The translations under genes were made by a program, and so were the position numbers. From Hydrogenovibrio halophilus DSM 15072 (GTDB taxonomy: Bacteria; Pseudomonadota; Gammaproteobacteria; Thiomicrospirales; Thiomicrospiraceae): a stretch of DNA of 64,000 nucleotides. Within the stretch, counting starts at the first letter, position 1; every line of letters starts with the position of its first letter. The notes beneath the pieces are model-generated. The model made no database searches. It saw nothing but the letters and a program-made list of their open reading frames with translations, and was not told the DNA's origin. Below, in pieces: positions 15,162-25,232 of the stretch. The DNA lies in the NCBI RefSeq assembly GCF_000384235.1, contig NZ_KB913033.1, positions 1,495,164 through 1,559,163 on the forward strand. Reading direction: 5' to 3'.

Positions 15162-17321
15162 GTGTCACGTATTTTCCTACAGATCATCCTGTTGATTGTT
15201 TTGCTTCTCACCAGTGGCGTCGTTTTATTGACCCAGCAGGACTGGTATCAGCCGTTTGAATACAAGCTCAATGACCAGATGTTGGTGTTTCGTGGTGAGC
15301 AGCCGGTCGATCCCAATATTGTCATTGTCGATATCGATGAAAAAAGCCTGAGCGAACTGGGGCAATGGCCCTGGCCACGTGATCAGGTGGCCCAGCTGCT
15401 GGATGCCCTGACCCAGATGGGCGCAGGCATGATCGGGCTGGATGTGGTCTTTGCCGAACCGGACAACAGTTCGCCCAAACGGGTGTTTGAACGACTGGGC
15501 CGGGATGCAGACGATCTGCCCGATTTTGATCGGATGCTGGCCGAGACCATTGCCCGTACCCCGACGATTACCGGTTATGTGTTTATTCAAAACCCGGATG
15601 GGATAAATCCCGGGCGCTTGCCGACCAGTCGGGCCACGATTCTGGAACGCAACAAGCCTGAGCAAAGTTACCTGTTTCAACCTTATCGGGCCGTTCTCAA
15701 TTTACCCGTGATCCAAGACAATGCCTACGCCAGCGGTTATTTCAACTCGGTGCCGGACGCCGATGGCGTGGTACGCAGTGTGCCGTTGGTGATGCAATAT
15801 GAGCAGATGCTGTTTCCGGCGTTGAGCCTGGAGATGATGCGGGTCATGACCGAAAGCCGCCGCATTGAAGTCAACTATGAAAACAATGGTGTCAGCCATG
15901 TTTCATTGGGTGGTTTGGCGATTCCCACCGATGCCAATGGCCAGATGCTGATCAACTTTCGTGGACCGGCGTTTTCTTACCCATACATTTCGGCCGCAGA
16001 TATTTTAAACGGCGACGTTGCAGAGGGGACACTGGCCGGAAAAATTGTGTTGCTGGGCACATCTGCATCAGGTCTGATGGATTTGCGGGCGACGCCGTTT
16101 GACAGTGTTTATCCGGGCGTTGAAGTGCATGCCACCGCGATTGACAACATGCTTAATCAGGATTTTCTGGCTCAACCGATGTGGACATTGGGCGCGGATG
16201 TGTTGACCTTGCTGGTCGGGTTGGTGTTGATTGGGCTTGCGTTGATGTTCACCGGCTCGGTGGTCAGTTTTGCCGCGGCTTTTACGTTGATTGTCGGGTT
16301 GATGGTCGGGCATTATTATTTGCTGATCACGCAAGGACTGATCTTGAATACCGTGGTGCCGTGGGTGAGTTTTGTGATGCTGTTCGGATTGGGCACGGTG
16401 CTCAATTACTTTTTTGAGAGTCGGCAAAAAGCACGGATTCGAAAACGGTTTGCGCAGAAAGTCTCGTCTGCGGTGGTCGATGAGCTGATCAATCACGCCG
16501 ACGATGTGTCGCTGGAAGGAAAAGAGCAGGAAGTGACCCTCTTTTTCAGCGACATTCGGGGCTTTACCACTTTGTCTGAAAAAATGGGCTCGGCACGTGC
16601 GTTAATTGACTTGCTGAACCGGTACATGACACCGATGGTGGACATTATCACAAAGCATCAAGGCACAGTGGACAAGTTCATTGGCGATGCCATCATGGCT
16701 TATTGGAATGCGCCGGTGGAGATTGATCAGCATGCCGATGAAGCACTGACCGCTTCGGTCGAGCAGATTCTGGCGCTTGAAGATTTGAACCAGACGCTTG
16801 CTCGGGACGACTTGCCTCGGATTGACATTGGTATTGGGTTGAACACCGGCGTGGCGGTGGTGGGTGAAATGGGGTCTGTGGGTCGTTCGGATTATACCTG
16901 TATTGGCGATCCGGTGAATCTGGCGTCCCGGGCCGAAGGTTTGTGCAAACCCTACAGCGCCAAAATTGTTTTGACCGAATTCACGGTATCGGCTCTGGCG
17001 CATCCTGATCGTTTTCAGATGCGTTTTCTGGACAAGGTTCGGGTCAAAGGCAAAAGCCAACCGGTATCGATTTATGAATGTTTGGGCTTTGCTCAAAATG
17101 ACCAGGCCTGGTATACAATGAGTACAGAAGAAAACAAACTGTTTGACCAGGCGCAAACGGACTACCATCAGGGACGCTTTTCACAAGCGCTAGAGGCGTT
17201 TCGACAGTTACAGACACGCTGGCCACAGCCTTTGTATGACATGTATCAATCCCGGTGTGAACATTATGTCGCGCATCCACCCGAGTCGTTTGATGGGGTC
17301 TTTACGCTTGAAAGCAAATAA
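15162..17321 (+). CDS. CHASE2-domain class III adenylate/guanylate cyclase
   Basis: This 719-residue membrane protein has an N-terminal helix, a periplasmic CHASE2 sensor (about 35-325: IVIVDIDEKSLSELGQWPWPRD), three transmembrane helices (about 335-415) and a class III cyclase domain (about 450-625). Metal aspartates are in FFSDIRGFTT and IGDAIMAYW; VNLASR supplies the transition-state Asn and Arg. A C-terminal helical tail follows. The start is GTG. CHASE2 cyclases make cAMP or cGMP in response to an extracytoplasmic signal; the adjacent FecR/Slam-like pair may deliver or sense that signal. The next gene carries a cyclic-nucleotide phosphodiesterase domain. Nucleotide preference cannot be fixed by eye. 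Confidence 0.9.
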   Translation: MSRIFLQIILLIVLLLTSGVVLLTQQDWYQPFEYKLNDQMLVFRGEQPVDPNIVIVDIDEKSLSELGQWPWPRDQVAQLLDALTQMGAGMIGLDVVFAEPDNSSPKRVFERLGRDADDLPDFDRMLAETIARTPTITGYVFIQNPDGINPGRLPTSRATILERNKPEQSYLFQPYRAVLNLPVIQDNAYASGYFNSVPDADGVVRSVPLVMQYEQMLFPALSLEMMRVMTESRRIEVNYENNGVSHVSLGGLAIPTDANGQMLINFRGPAFSYPYISAADILNGDVAEGTLAGKIVLLGTSASGLMDLRATPFDSVYPGVEVHATAIDNMLNQDFLAQPMWTLGADVLTLLVGLVLIGLALMFTGSVVSFAAAFTLIVGLMVGHYYLLITQGLILNTVVPWVSFVMLFGLGTVLNYFFESRQKARIRKRFAQKVSSAVVDELINHADDVSLEGKEQEVTLFFSDIRGFTTLSEKMGSARALIDLLNRYMTPMVDIITKHQGTVDKFIGDAIMAYWNAPVEIDQHADEALTASVEQILALEDLNQTLARDDLPRIDIGIGLNTGVAVVGEMGSVGRSDYTCIGDPVNLASRAEGLCKPYSAKIVLTEFTVSALAHPDRFQMRFLDKVRVKGKSQPVSIYECLGFAQNDQAWYTMSTEENKLFDQAQTDYHQGRFSQALEAFRQLQTRWPQPLYDMYQSRCEHYVAHPPESFDGVFTLESK
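17101..17112. repeat. ACCAGGCCTGGT palindrome
   Basis: A copy inside the cyclase gene, read in frame as DQAWY near the end of the catalytic domain. Confidence 0.9.
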
Positions 17322-17339
17322 TCAGCAGGAGAAACGCGC

Positions 17340-19763
17340 ATGAGTCGGATTCGATTTTTGGGTGCCCATGGCGGACGCGCGCAATCAGCGAAAACCACTT
17401 GCTTACAGGTGACGCCCACGACCCTGATTGATGCAGGGCACATTCTGGGCGGCCTGACCGAAGACGAGGCACTGGCGATTGAGCGCGTGTTTCTGACCCA
17501 TGCGCATCTGGACCATATTCTGGATATCGCTTTTTACATTGATCATTTTTTTGCTAGGCGTCAAACCCCTTTAAAGATTTATGGGTTGCCTGAAACCTTG
17601 CAGGCGCTCAAAGATCATTTGTTCAATGAAGCCATTTGGCCCGATTTCACCCTGATTGCACTGCCCGGTCAGGCCCACCGTGCGATTGAACTGATTGAAC
17701 TGACCCCTGACTTGCCGATTGGAATTGATCAGGGCATGACATTGACGCCGATTCTAAGCCACCATACGGTGGCCTGCTGTGGTTATTTGATTGAGAATGA
17801 CCAAGGAGGGGTGGCGTTTGGTGGCGATGGCTGGAAAAACCCCGAACTCTGGGAAAGGGTGAATGCCAATGCCAACATCAAATCGGTGGTCATGGACGTG
17901 TCTTTTCCAGATCGGTTGCGTTTTGTGGCAGAACAAAGCCGTCACTTGACGCCGACACTTCTGGCCGAAGAAATGCAGGCGTTGACCCGTTCCGATGTGG
18001 CCGTATACGCCTGGCACATCAAGCCGGCGTTTTCCGATGAAATCTTCCAAGAATGGATTGGACTGGGTCTGTCCCTCTCACAGATTTTGACCGAAGGCGA
18101 TGAACTGGATTTGGCGACAGGCGAAAAGACGTCGTCGCTCTCCAGTGTTGATGCCAGTTCAGACGATCACATGGATCGGGTCGAACGCCTCAATCAGATC
18201 GGTGTGGCCTTGTCGGCAGAAAAAGATCTGGATGTGTTGCTGGAAAAAATTGTGACCGAAGCCAAAAGCCTGACCGAGGCCGATGGGGGGACATTGTATT
18301 TGCTGAAAGAGGACGCATTGCACTTTACGGTCGCGCAAACCGATTCCCTGGGCATTCGGATGGGTGGCACCAGCGAACCCATCAGTTGGCCCCCTTTGCC
18401 TCTGACTCTGGATGACGGTTCGCCCAACAAAAAAATGGTGGCGGCCACCTGCGCTCTGGAAGACCGTGTGGTCAATATCGAAGACGTGTATCAGGCGAAA
18501 GGTTTTTCGTTTGAAGGCGCAAAAAAATTCGACGATGCCATGAATTACCGCTCGCAATCGATGCTGGTGATTCCGCTTCGAAATTATGAGGAGCGCGTCA
18601 TCGGTGTACTGCAATTGCTGAATCGGCGCGACGCGACAGGGCAAACCGTGGCGTTTGGTCAGGAAGATGAACAGATCACTCTGTCCCTGGCTTCTCAGGC
18701 GGCTGTGGCCTTGACCAACGCCCGTTTGATTGACGACTTGGAGAATTTGCTGGAGTCGTTTTTGAACAGCATCATTTACACCATGGGACGTAAGTCGGCT
18801 TATACCGCCGGCCATATCAATCGCATGGTGGCGCTCAGTGAAATGATGGCGGCGGCGGTGCATGAAGACCAAACGTTTTTCCCCGAGAAGGCGTATTCCC
18901 CAGAGGAATCCCAGGCGATTCGCATTGCTGCCTTGATGCACGATATCGGCAAGCTGGCCACACCTGAAACTGTGATGGACAAGGCCACCAAACTGGACGG
19001 GCATTTTGATCGCATTGAACTGGTGGCGCAACGGGCGCAAACCATCCGTGCCGAACTGAAAAATGCCCATTTGGCTCAGAAGCTGGCAAGGGTTGCAGGA
19101 GAGTCAGACGCTGTTGAAAACCTGTTGGATAAAGAAGGTTTTGAGGCGGCGCTGGCTCGGTTGGATGAAGGGTTGGCACTGGTGCAAAAAAGCAATGTGG
19201 GTGGCGAATTTTTGCCCACAGAACAGGCGCAAGCCATTCAGCGCCTGGCCGATGAACCTTTTCCTGTTCGTGAGGGGCCGACAACGCTTCTGACCCAGGA
19301 AGAAGCGGACTACCTGAAAGTGCAAAAAGGCACACTGACCGAAGAAGAACGCCAGATCATTATGGAACATGCGCAGATTGGTCTCGACGTGCTGGAACAG
19401 TTGCCTTTCCCGGAAAAATACAAAGACATCCCCCATGTCGCCGGTGCGCATCATGAAAAACTCAATGGCCAGGGCTATCCGCTGGGCTTGAAAGGCGATG
19501 AGATTTCATTTGATGCACGTATTCTGGCGGTCGCCGATATATTTGAAGCGCTGACGGCATTTGATCGGCCTTACAAAAAAGCCAACCCGTTGTCCATGGC
19601 AATGAAAATCATGAGTTTTATGGTCAAAGATGGCGAGCTGGACCCCTCACTGGTGCGTTTCTTTTATGAGTCCGGGTTGTATAAAGAATACGCCGAACGT
19701 TATTTGCCAAAAGAGTCCATTGATGAGGTCACCATGGATTTCAGTGACTGGCCGCAAAGCTGA
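17340..19763 (+). CDS. Class II cyclic-nucleotide PDE / GAF / HD-GYP fusion
   Basis: Residues 1-255 are a metallo-beta-lactamase-fold class II phosphodiesterase (THAHLDH near 53-59, LSHHTVACCGYLIE, FGGDGW). A GAF domain follows at about 280-460. The HD-GYP c-di-GMP phosphodiesterase (about 475-795) has MHDIGK near 532 and HHEKLNGQGYP near 705; the gap between them is about 100 residues longer than usual and holds a charged helical insert. AGGAG precedes the ATG, 18 bp after the cyclase stop. It probably degrades the neighbour's cyclic nucleotide and c-di-GMP, joining two second-messenger pathways in one chain. Confidence 0.88.
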   Translation: MSRIRFLGAHGGRAQSAKTTCLQVTPTTLIDAGHILGGLTEDEALAIERVFLTHAHLDHILDIAFYIDHFFARRQTPLKIYGLPETLQALKDHLFNEAIWPDFTLIALPGQAHRAIELIELTPDLPIGIDQGMTLTPILSHHTVACCGYLIENDQGGVAFGGDGWKNPELWERVNANANIKSVVMDVSFPDRLRFVAEQSRHLTPTLLAEEMQALTRSDVAVYAWHIKPAFSDEIFQEWIGLGLSLSQILTEGDELDLATGEKTSSLSSVDASSDDHMDRVERLNQIGVALSAEKDLDVLLEKIVTEAKSLTEADGGTLYLLKEDALHFTVAQTDSLGIRMGGTSEPISWPPLPLTLDDGSPNKKMVAATCALEDRVVNIEDVYQAKGFSFEGAKKFDDAMNYRSQSMLVIPLRNYEERVIGVLQLLNRRDATGQTVAFGQEDEQITLSLASQAAVALTNARLIDDLENLLESFLNSIIYTMGRKSAYTAGHINRMVALSEMMAAAVHEDQTFFPEKAYSPEESQAIRIAALMHDIGKLATPETVMDKATKLDGHFDRIELVAQRAQTIRAELKNAHLAQKLARVAGESDAVENLLDKEGFEAALARLDEGLALVQKSNVGGEFLPTEQAQAIQRLADEPFPVREGPTTLLTQEEADYLKVQKGTLTEEERQIIMEHAQIGLDVLEQLPFPEKYKDIPHVAGAHHEKLNGQGYPLGLKGDEISFDARILAVADIFEALTAFDRPYKKANPLSMAMKIMSFMVKDGELDPSLVRFFYESGLYKEYAERYLPKESIDEVTMDFSDWPQS

Positions 19764-19776
19764 AAATGACTATTTA

Positions 19777-19788
19777 ACCAGGCCTGGT
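19777..19788. repeat. ACCAGGCCTGGT palindrome
   Basis: A copy in the 35-bp gap between two convergent genes. Confidence 0.9.
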
Positions 19789-19798
19789 CAAAATGACC

Positions 19799-20602
19799 TT
19801 ACTCAGGGGCTGGAAACCAGCTTTTTGAGCGCCCGGTGAGGGCGTACGCGGTCAGACCCAACCATTCCCGCCAGCCGGTTTCCAGGGTGCTGAGATGGCT
19901 GTTGAATTGATAATCTGCATAGCGGTATGGCGGTTGTCCGCTGCGATAATCGGTGGGCCAGGGAACGACTTTGACCCCGGTTTGGCGGGCAATGCCGACC
20001 GATCTGGGCATGTGAAATGCGGATGTGACCAGCAGGTAGCGTCCTTTGGGTTTCGGTAAGATCGAACGCAAAGCGACGAAGTTTTCATAGGTGTTGCGGG
20101 ATTCGGATTCAATGATCAGGCGGCTGGGATCCAGCCCGAGGCGGGTGAGCAGGGTTTTGGCAAAATGCCCTTCGCCCTCCGTGCCTTGCAGTTGCAGCGA
20201 GCCGCTGCCCCCGGTGAAAATCACCGGTGTGTTGGGGTATTGGCCAGCCAGATAACGCGCATCGGTGTAACGATCGCCTCCAGCGCCAAGCTGCGGGGTT
20301 TGCCAACTCAGGCTGACGCGCAGGTCTTCGCCTCCGCCCAGAATAATGATGCCGTCTATGTCTTCAGGCAGAGTGGCGGGGCGTTCAAAGCGTTTTTCCA
20401 GCGGGGAGATCAGCCAGTCGCCCACCGGATAAATGAACACGGTCAGGGCGCTGACACTGAGCAGGGTGAGCAGCGTTTTGGCAAAGCCGCGTTTGCCCAG
20501 CCACAGCAGCAGGGTGGCCAGAGCCAACAGCAGCACAAACAGATTGCCGGGGGTCAGGAGTATCCAGGCCAGTTTGGAGAGGGTAAAAAAGCTTTGGTCC
20601 AT
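19799..20602 (-). CDS. YdcF/ElyC-like DUF218 membrane protein
   Basis: Two N-terminal membrane helices (about 8-55) precede a DUF218 domain (about 78-240) with GIIILGGGED, FTGGSGSL, ESESRNTYENF and LLVTSAFHMPRSVGIAR. The family includes ElyC and YdcF, with roles in envelope carbon metabolism such as undecaprenyl-phosphate and peptidoglycan. Length (267) is normal for ElyC-type members. The next gene downstream on this strand is convergent; upstream lies the PAS-GGDEF gene, 20 bp away, so they may be co-transcribed. Confidence 0.85.
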   Translation of the reverse strand: MDQSFFTLSKLAWILLTPGNLFVLLLALATLLLWLGKRGFAKTLLTLLSVSALTVFIYPVGDWLISPLEKRFERPATLPEDIDGIIILGGGEDLRVSLSWQTPQLGAGGDRYTDARYLAGQYPNTPVIFTGGSGSLQLQGTEGEGHFAKTLLTRLGLDPSRLIIESESRNTYENFVALRSILPKPKGRYLLVTSAFHMPRSVGIARQTGVKVVPWPTDYRSGQPPYRYADYQFNSHLSTLETGWREWLGLTAYALTGRSKSWFPAPE

Positions 20603-20622
20603 GTGGCGTCTTCCTGCTGGGG

Positions 20623-21918
20623 TTAGCGGGCTGGCGTTGGGTCGTCTTTGCTGGGTGTTGGCGCGATCACGGTTTGGTTCCGACCTTTGTCTTTGGCCTG
20701 ATAGGCTGCGTTGTCGGCGTGTTTGAGCAGCTCGTCAAGCTTGTGTCCGTGTGGCCCCAGGATGCTGATGCCGATGCTCAGGGTCAAGGCATCAATGCCA
20801 TGTGCCTGCCAGTCTGTTTCGGCAAAGCGCTGGTGAAGGATTTCGGCACGTTTTTCTGCGGCACTTTCTGACAGCCCGTTCAGCAGAATCACAAATTCTT
20901 CGCCGCCCCAGCGGTAGATGCAGTCATTTTGATTCAGACCTTTTGCCAGTAACTGAGCGCCTTGCTTGAGAACATCGTCGCCGGTTTGGTGCCCATGCAG
21001 ATCATTGATGCGTTTGAAATTGTCAAAATCCACCACCAGTAGGCAGGCGCCGGTTTGGTTGAATTTGGCGGCCTGGAGTTGCGCCTGAACCTGGCGCATG
21101 CCTTCACGTCGGTTGGCCACGCCGGTGAGAATGTCGTAGTGCGCCAGTTGTTCCAGCTGGGCCTGCATGGTTTTGTGGTCGGTGATGTCATGCACCATGC
21201 CGACCACACGCGTTGGCCGGCCGTTGTCGTCGCGAGAGGAGACTTTGCCCCGGTCATGCACCCACAGATAGTGGCCGTTGCGGTTGCGCAGGCGATACTG
21301 GGCTTCGTATCGGCTGCGATGGCCTTTTAAATGATTGTCGAGCACGCTCCAGACATAGTCGAGATCCTCTGGGTGGACATTGCGAACCCAGGTGTCTACG
21401 TGCGGTGCCATCTCGTCCGGGCCGTAACCCAGCATTTTTTTCAATTGCGGGCTGAAAAACACATAGTCTGTGTCCAGCTCCCATTCCCAAATGCCGTCTG
21501 ATGCTTCATTGATGGCAAACCAGACACTGTCTTCCCGTGTGTGCAGAGACTGCTCATAGGCCATGCGTCTGGTGATGTCGCGCGCGACCGACAGGAAATA
21601 GGTCTGGTCGTTCTCGGTCAGCACGGTGGTCACCACTTCGACTGCGGTTTCGTCGCCGTTTTTGTGTTGATGGCGACCCACGAAGGTGTAGCCGTCCGGG
21701 CTGTTGTGGATCACCTGGGCAATGTCGTCCCATTGTGGCAGACCGGCCATGTCTTTTTGCAGGCTCAAGACCGAGTGATTGATGATTTCGTCTTTTTGAT
21801 AGCCCAGTGATGCGTAACCGGCCTGGTTGCACCACAAAATGCGAGAGGTGTCAGGGTCAATCACATACACACTGTCTTGAAAGTGTTCGATGATTTGATG
21901 GATTGACGGTAGAGGCAT
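20623..21918 (-). CDS. PAS-PAS-GGDEF diguanylate cyclase
   Basis: Two PAS domains (about 5-120 and 130-250, each ending in a PAC-type segment such as FLSVARDITRR and VVGMVHDITDHK) lead into a GGDEF domain (about 265-420) with an active-site GGEEF. Five residues before it, where the inhibitory RxxD site usually lies, the sequence is NQND, so product feedback through the I-site is probably absent. There is no membrane segment; it is a soluble sensor making c-di-GMP. No convincing ribosome site stands before the ATG. Confidence 0.92.
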   Translation of the reverse strand: MPLPSIHQIIEHFQDSVYVIDPDTSRILWCNQAGYASLGYQKDEIINHSVLSLQKDMAGLPQWDDIAQVIHNSPDGYTFVGRHQHKNGDETAVEVVTTVLTENDQTYFLSVARDITRRMAYEQSLHTREDSVWFAINEASDGIWEWELDTDYVFFSPQLKKMLGYGPDEMAPHVDTWVRNVHPEDLDYVWSVLDNHLKGHRSRYEAQYRLRNRNGHYLWVHDRGKVSSRDDNGRPTRVVGMVHDITDHKTMQAQLEQLAHYDILTGVANRREGMRQVQAQLQAAKFNQTGACLLVVDFDNFKRINDLHGHQTGDDVLKQGAQLLAKGLNQNDCIYRWGGEEFVILLNGLSESAAEKRAEILHQRFAETDWQAHGIDALTLSIGISILGPHGHKLDELLKHADNAAYQAKDKGRNQTVIAPTPSKDDPTPAR

Positions 21919-22069
21919 AAAGACAGAAGGGCGTTCGGCAAATTTAATTGAATGATATTACCGAATAGTGATCTGATTTTCTAGTCTTTTTTTCGTAAAA
22001 AACCCGGTTTTTTTCCGGTGCGCAAGCATTGAGATTTTGATGGGATGTTGCAAACGTTCTGGCCGAAAC

Positions 22070-22095
22070 CTTGAAAAAAATGCGTTTCCCCTTAT
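22070..22095 (+). promoter_or_regulatory. Heat-shock (sigma-32-like) promoter of clpB
   Basis: CTTGAAA (22070-22076) is followed after 11 bp by CCCCTTAT (22088-22095). This resembles the sigma-32 elements CTTGAAA and CCCCATNT, with a slightly short spacer, and lies about 70 bp before clpB. Confidence 0.65.
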
Positions 22096-22166
22096 TAACT
22101 CTTTAATAGAAAACACTCTGCTCTGTCAAGAAGCTCGGCAGACAGTTTTAAAGGAGATTGTTAAGT

Positions 22167-24731
22167 ATGATGGATAAATTTACCACTCAGTTTCAGACGG
22201 CGTTGTCGGAAGCCCAATCCATTGCGTTGGGGCAGGACAACCAGTTTATTGAACCGCTGCATATTCTGGCCGCGCTGTTGGCGGATCAGAGTTCGCTGTT
22301 GCAGTTGGCAGGCGTGCAAGTACCGCAACTGAAAAAATCGGTCAATGAAAAACTGACCACTTTGCCCAAGGTGTCGGGCACTGGCGGGGATGTGCAGTTG
22401 TCGCAGAACGCCGGAAAATTGTTGAATGTGATGAATCAACTGGCACAAAAACGCGGAGACGCCTACATTGCCAGCGAGTTGTTTTACCTGGCCGCGTTGC
22501 AGTCCAATGACCCGGTGAAGGACCTTTTGAAAAATGCCGGTGCGTCTGAGAAAGCGATTGAAGCCGCGATTGAGCAAGTGCGAGGAGGGGAAACCGTGCA
22601 GGATCAAAACGCCGAAGAAAACCGAGAAGCGCTGGACAAGTACACGATGGACCTGACCGAGCGTGCGCGCAATGGCAAGTTGGATCCGGTTATTGGGCGG
22701 GACGATGAAATTCGTCGTGCGGTGCAGGTTTTGCAGCGACGCACCAAAAACAACCCGGTGCTGATCGGCGAACCGGGTGTGGGCAAAACCGCGATTGTGG
22801 AGGGGTTGGCGCAGCGTATTGTCAATGGCGAAGTACCCGAAGGACTGAAGAACAAACGCCTGTTGTCGCTGGATCTGGCCGGTCTTCTGGCCGGGGCCAA
22901 ATACCGGGGCGAATTCGAGGAGCGTCTGAAAGCGCTGTTAAAAGACCTGGAAAAGCAGGAAGGCCAGGTCATTCTGTTTATCGACGAAATCCACACCATG
23001 GTCGGCGCGGGCAAAACCGAAGGTTCGATGGACGCGGGCAATATGCTCAAACCGGCGCTGGCGCGTGGTGAACTGCACTGCATTGGCGCGACCACGCTCA
23101 ATGAATACCGTGAAAACATCGAAAAGGATGCGGCGCTGGAACGCCGTTTCCAAAAAGTGATTGTGGACGAGCCTTCCGAGGAAGACACCATCGCCATTCT
23201 GCGCGGGCTGAAGGAACGTTACGAAGTGCACCACGGGGTGGCGATTTCCGATCCGGCGATCATTGCGGCGGCGCATTTGTCGCAGCGTTACATCACCGAC
23301 CGTCAGTTGCCGGACAAGGCGATTGACCTGATCGACGAAGCCGCGTCGCGCATTCGCATGGAAATCGATTCCAAACCGGAAGAAATGGACAAGCTGGAAC
23401 GGCGTTTGATTCAGCTGAAAATTGAGCGTGAAGCCCTGAAAAAGGAAAAGGACGAAGCGACCAAAAAACGTCTGGAAATCCTGCAGACGTCCATTGATGA
23501 ACTGGAGAAGGAATACGCCGATCTGGAAGAAATCTGGAAAAAAGACAAGGCCGCACTCCAGGGCGCGAAACAGCACAAGGAAGAACTCGACAAGGCACGC
23601 GTGGAAATGGAGGCCGCACACCGTGAAGGCAATCTTGGGCGGATGTCGGAGTTGCAATACGGTGTGATTCCGGAACTGGAGCGCAAAATCGCCGAGGCCG
23701 AAGCCGCCGAAGGCGAAGATGATGGGACCATGCACCTGTTGCGTAACAAAGTCAGCGAAGAAGAAATCGCCGAAGTGGTGGCGCGCTGGACCGGGATTCC
23801 GGTGGCCAAAATGCTGGAAGGCGAACGCGACAAGTTGTTGCGCATGGAAGAGGCGCTGGGCAAGCAGGTGATCGGGCAAAAAGAAGCCGTGACCGCCGTG
23901 TCCGATGCGATTCGACGTTCGCGGGCCGGGCTGTCCGATCCCAATCGCCCCAATGGTTCATTCCTGTTTCTGGGGCCGACCGGGGTGGGCAAAACCGAGC
24001 TGACCAAAGCACTGGCGGACTTTTTATTTGATACCACCGATGCGATTGTGCGTCTGGACATGTCCGAGTTTATGGAAAAACATTCGGTCGCACGCTTGAT
24101 TGGCGCGCCTCCGGGCTATGTCGGTTATGAGCAGGGCGGTTACCTGACCGAAGCGGTGCGGCGCAAGCCTTATTCGGTGATTTTGCTGGATGAGGTGGAA
24201 AAGGCGCACCCGGAAGTGTTCAACATTCTGTTGCAGGTGCTCGATGATGGACGTCTGACCGACGGCCAGGGACGCACGGTCGATTTCAAAAACACCGTGA
24301 TTGTGATGACCTCCAATCTGGGCTCGCAACTGATTCAGGAGAAAGCCGGTCAGGCCGATTACGATGAAATGAAAAAGGATGTGATGGAAGTGGTCAGCGG
24401 CCATTTCCGGCCTGAGTTCATCAACCGGATTGATGACATGGTGGTGTTTCATCCGTTGGATCGTGAGCAGATTCGAGCGATTGCCGACATTCAGCTCAAC
24501 CATTTGCGCAAGCGTCTGGCCGATCATGAGTTGACGTTTGAGTTGAGCGAAGCGGTGCTGGATAAAATCGGTGAAGCCGGGTTTGATCCGGTCTATGGCG
24601 CACGGCCTCTGAAGCGGGCAGTGCAGCAACTGGTGGAAAACCCACTGGCGCAGAGACTGCTTCGTGGCGACTTCAAGGCCGGTGACACCGTTCATGTCGG
24701 GCTCACGGATGGTGAAATCGACTTTCACTGA
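22167..24731 (+). CDS. clpB: ClpB disaggregase
   Basis: The N-terminal Clp repeats (1-145), NBD1 with Walker A GEPGVGKT near 202, the long middle coiled coil (about 395-530, [16 protein letters not shown]), NBD2 with Walker A GPTGVGKT near 605, and the D2-small domain are all present. Length (about 854) matches the family. ATG 22167 lies 10 bases after AAGGAG; a TTG at 22158 is too close to it. ClpB works with DnaK to dissolve protein aggregates. The sigma-32-like promoter and the terminator after the gene mark it as a single-gene unit. Confidence 0.98.
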   Translation: MMDKFTTQFQTALSEAQSIALGQDNQFIEPLHILAALLADQSSLLQLAGVQVPQLKKSVNEKLTTLPKVSGTGGDVQLSQNAGKLLNVMNQLAQKRGDAYIASELFYLAALQSNDPVKDLLKNAGASEKAIEAAIEQVRGGETVQDQNAEENREALDKYTMDLTERARNGKLDPVIGRDDEIRRAVQVLQRRTKNNPVLIGEPGVGKTAIVEGLAQRIVNGEVPEGLKNKRLLSLDLAGLLAGAKYRGEFEERLKALLKDLEKQEGQVILFIDEIHTMVGAGKTEGSMDAGNMLKPALARGELHCIGATTLNEYRENIEKDAALERRFQKVIVDEPSEEDTIAILRGLKERYEVHHGVAISDPAIIAAAHLSQRYITDRQLPDKAIDLIDEAASRIRMEIDSKPEEMDKLERRLIQLKIEREALKKEKDEATKKRLEILQTSIDELEKEYADLEEIWKKDKAALQGAKQHKEELDKARVEMEAAHREGNLGRMSELQYGVIPELERKIAEAEAAEGEDDGTMHLLRNKVSEEEIAEVVARWTGIPVAKMLEGERDKLLRMEEALGKQVIGQKEAVTAVSDAIRRSRAGLSDPNRPNGSFLFLGPTGVGKTELTKALADFLFDTTDAIVRLDMSEFMEKHSVARLIGAPPGYVGYEQGGYLTEAVRRKPYSVILLDEVEKAHPEVFNILLQVLDDGRLTDGQGRTVDFKNTVIVMTSNLGSQLIQEKAGQADYDEMKKDVMEVVSGHFRPEFINRIDDMVVFHPLDREQIRAIADIQLNHLRKRLADHELTFELSEAVLDKIGEAGFDPVYGARPLKRAVQQLVENPLAQRLLRGDFKAGDTVHVGLTDGEIDFH

Positions 24732-24738
24732 CATTTTG

Positions 24739-24750
24739 ACCAGGCCTGGT
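24739..24750. repeat. ACCAGGCCTGGT palindrome
   Basis: An intergenic copy 8 bp after the clpB stop codon. Confidence 0.9.
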
Positions 24751-24795
24751 AAGGTCTGGATCTGTGTCGTGTCCTAAACTGCATGATGCATTGAG

Positions 24796-24825
24796 ACACC
24801 CGCGAAAGCGGGTGTTTTTGTTTTT
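24796..24825 (+). terminator. Rho-independent terminator of clpB
   Basis: An 8-bp stem ACACCCGC/GCGGGTGT with a GAAA tetraloop runs into a T-rich tract. Confidence 0.92.
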
Positions 24826-24919
24826 GCGCAAAGGCTTTGTTGTATTTCAAACCGACTGGCTGCTAAAATAAGAAGCATTATCATTAAAATTCAGTTATGG
24901 AACTTGATCAGGAACATTT

Positions 24920-25201
24920 ATGCAGGCAAGCAGGGACGAGGCCACGAACAATCCGCTGTCCATTTCAATGGATGAGCCAGTGACGGTGAGCCTTTCGCTG
25001 GAAAAAATTGTGGCGTTGATGCGTGCGGGGTATCTGTGTGGGGCCGATTTGCATGCTTCGGACCCCAAAACCCGTGCACTGGTGCATCAGGCCTGTTTGC
25101 AAAGCTGTCAGCAGAAGATGTGCGAGCAGTGTGAGCATGTGGATGTGTGCCCCACACATCAGGTGGACTGGCCTTTGCCTGACAAAATGCCGATTGCCTG
25201 A
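24920..25201 (+). CDS. Small cysteine-rich hypothetical protein
   Basis: This 93-residue protein has six cysteines in its second half (GYLCGADLH, QACLQSCQQKMCEQCEHVDVC), a spacing that could hold zinc or an iron-sulfur cluster. There is no signal peptide. AGGA lies just before the ATG. It converges with the thiosulfate-transporter-like gene. I do not recognise the family. Confidence 0.6.
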   Translation: MQASRDEATNNPLSISMDEPVTVSLSLEKIVALMRAGYLCGADLHASDPKTRALVHQACLQSCQQKMCEQCEHVDVCPTHQVDWPLPDKMPIA

Positions 25202-25232
25202 CACGCCCGAAATGCGCTGTTTTGACTCTGAT

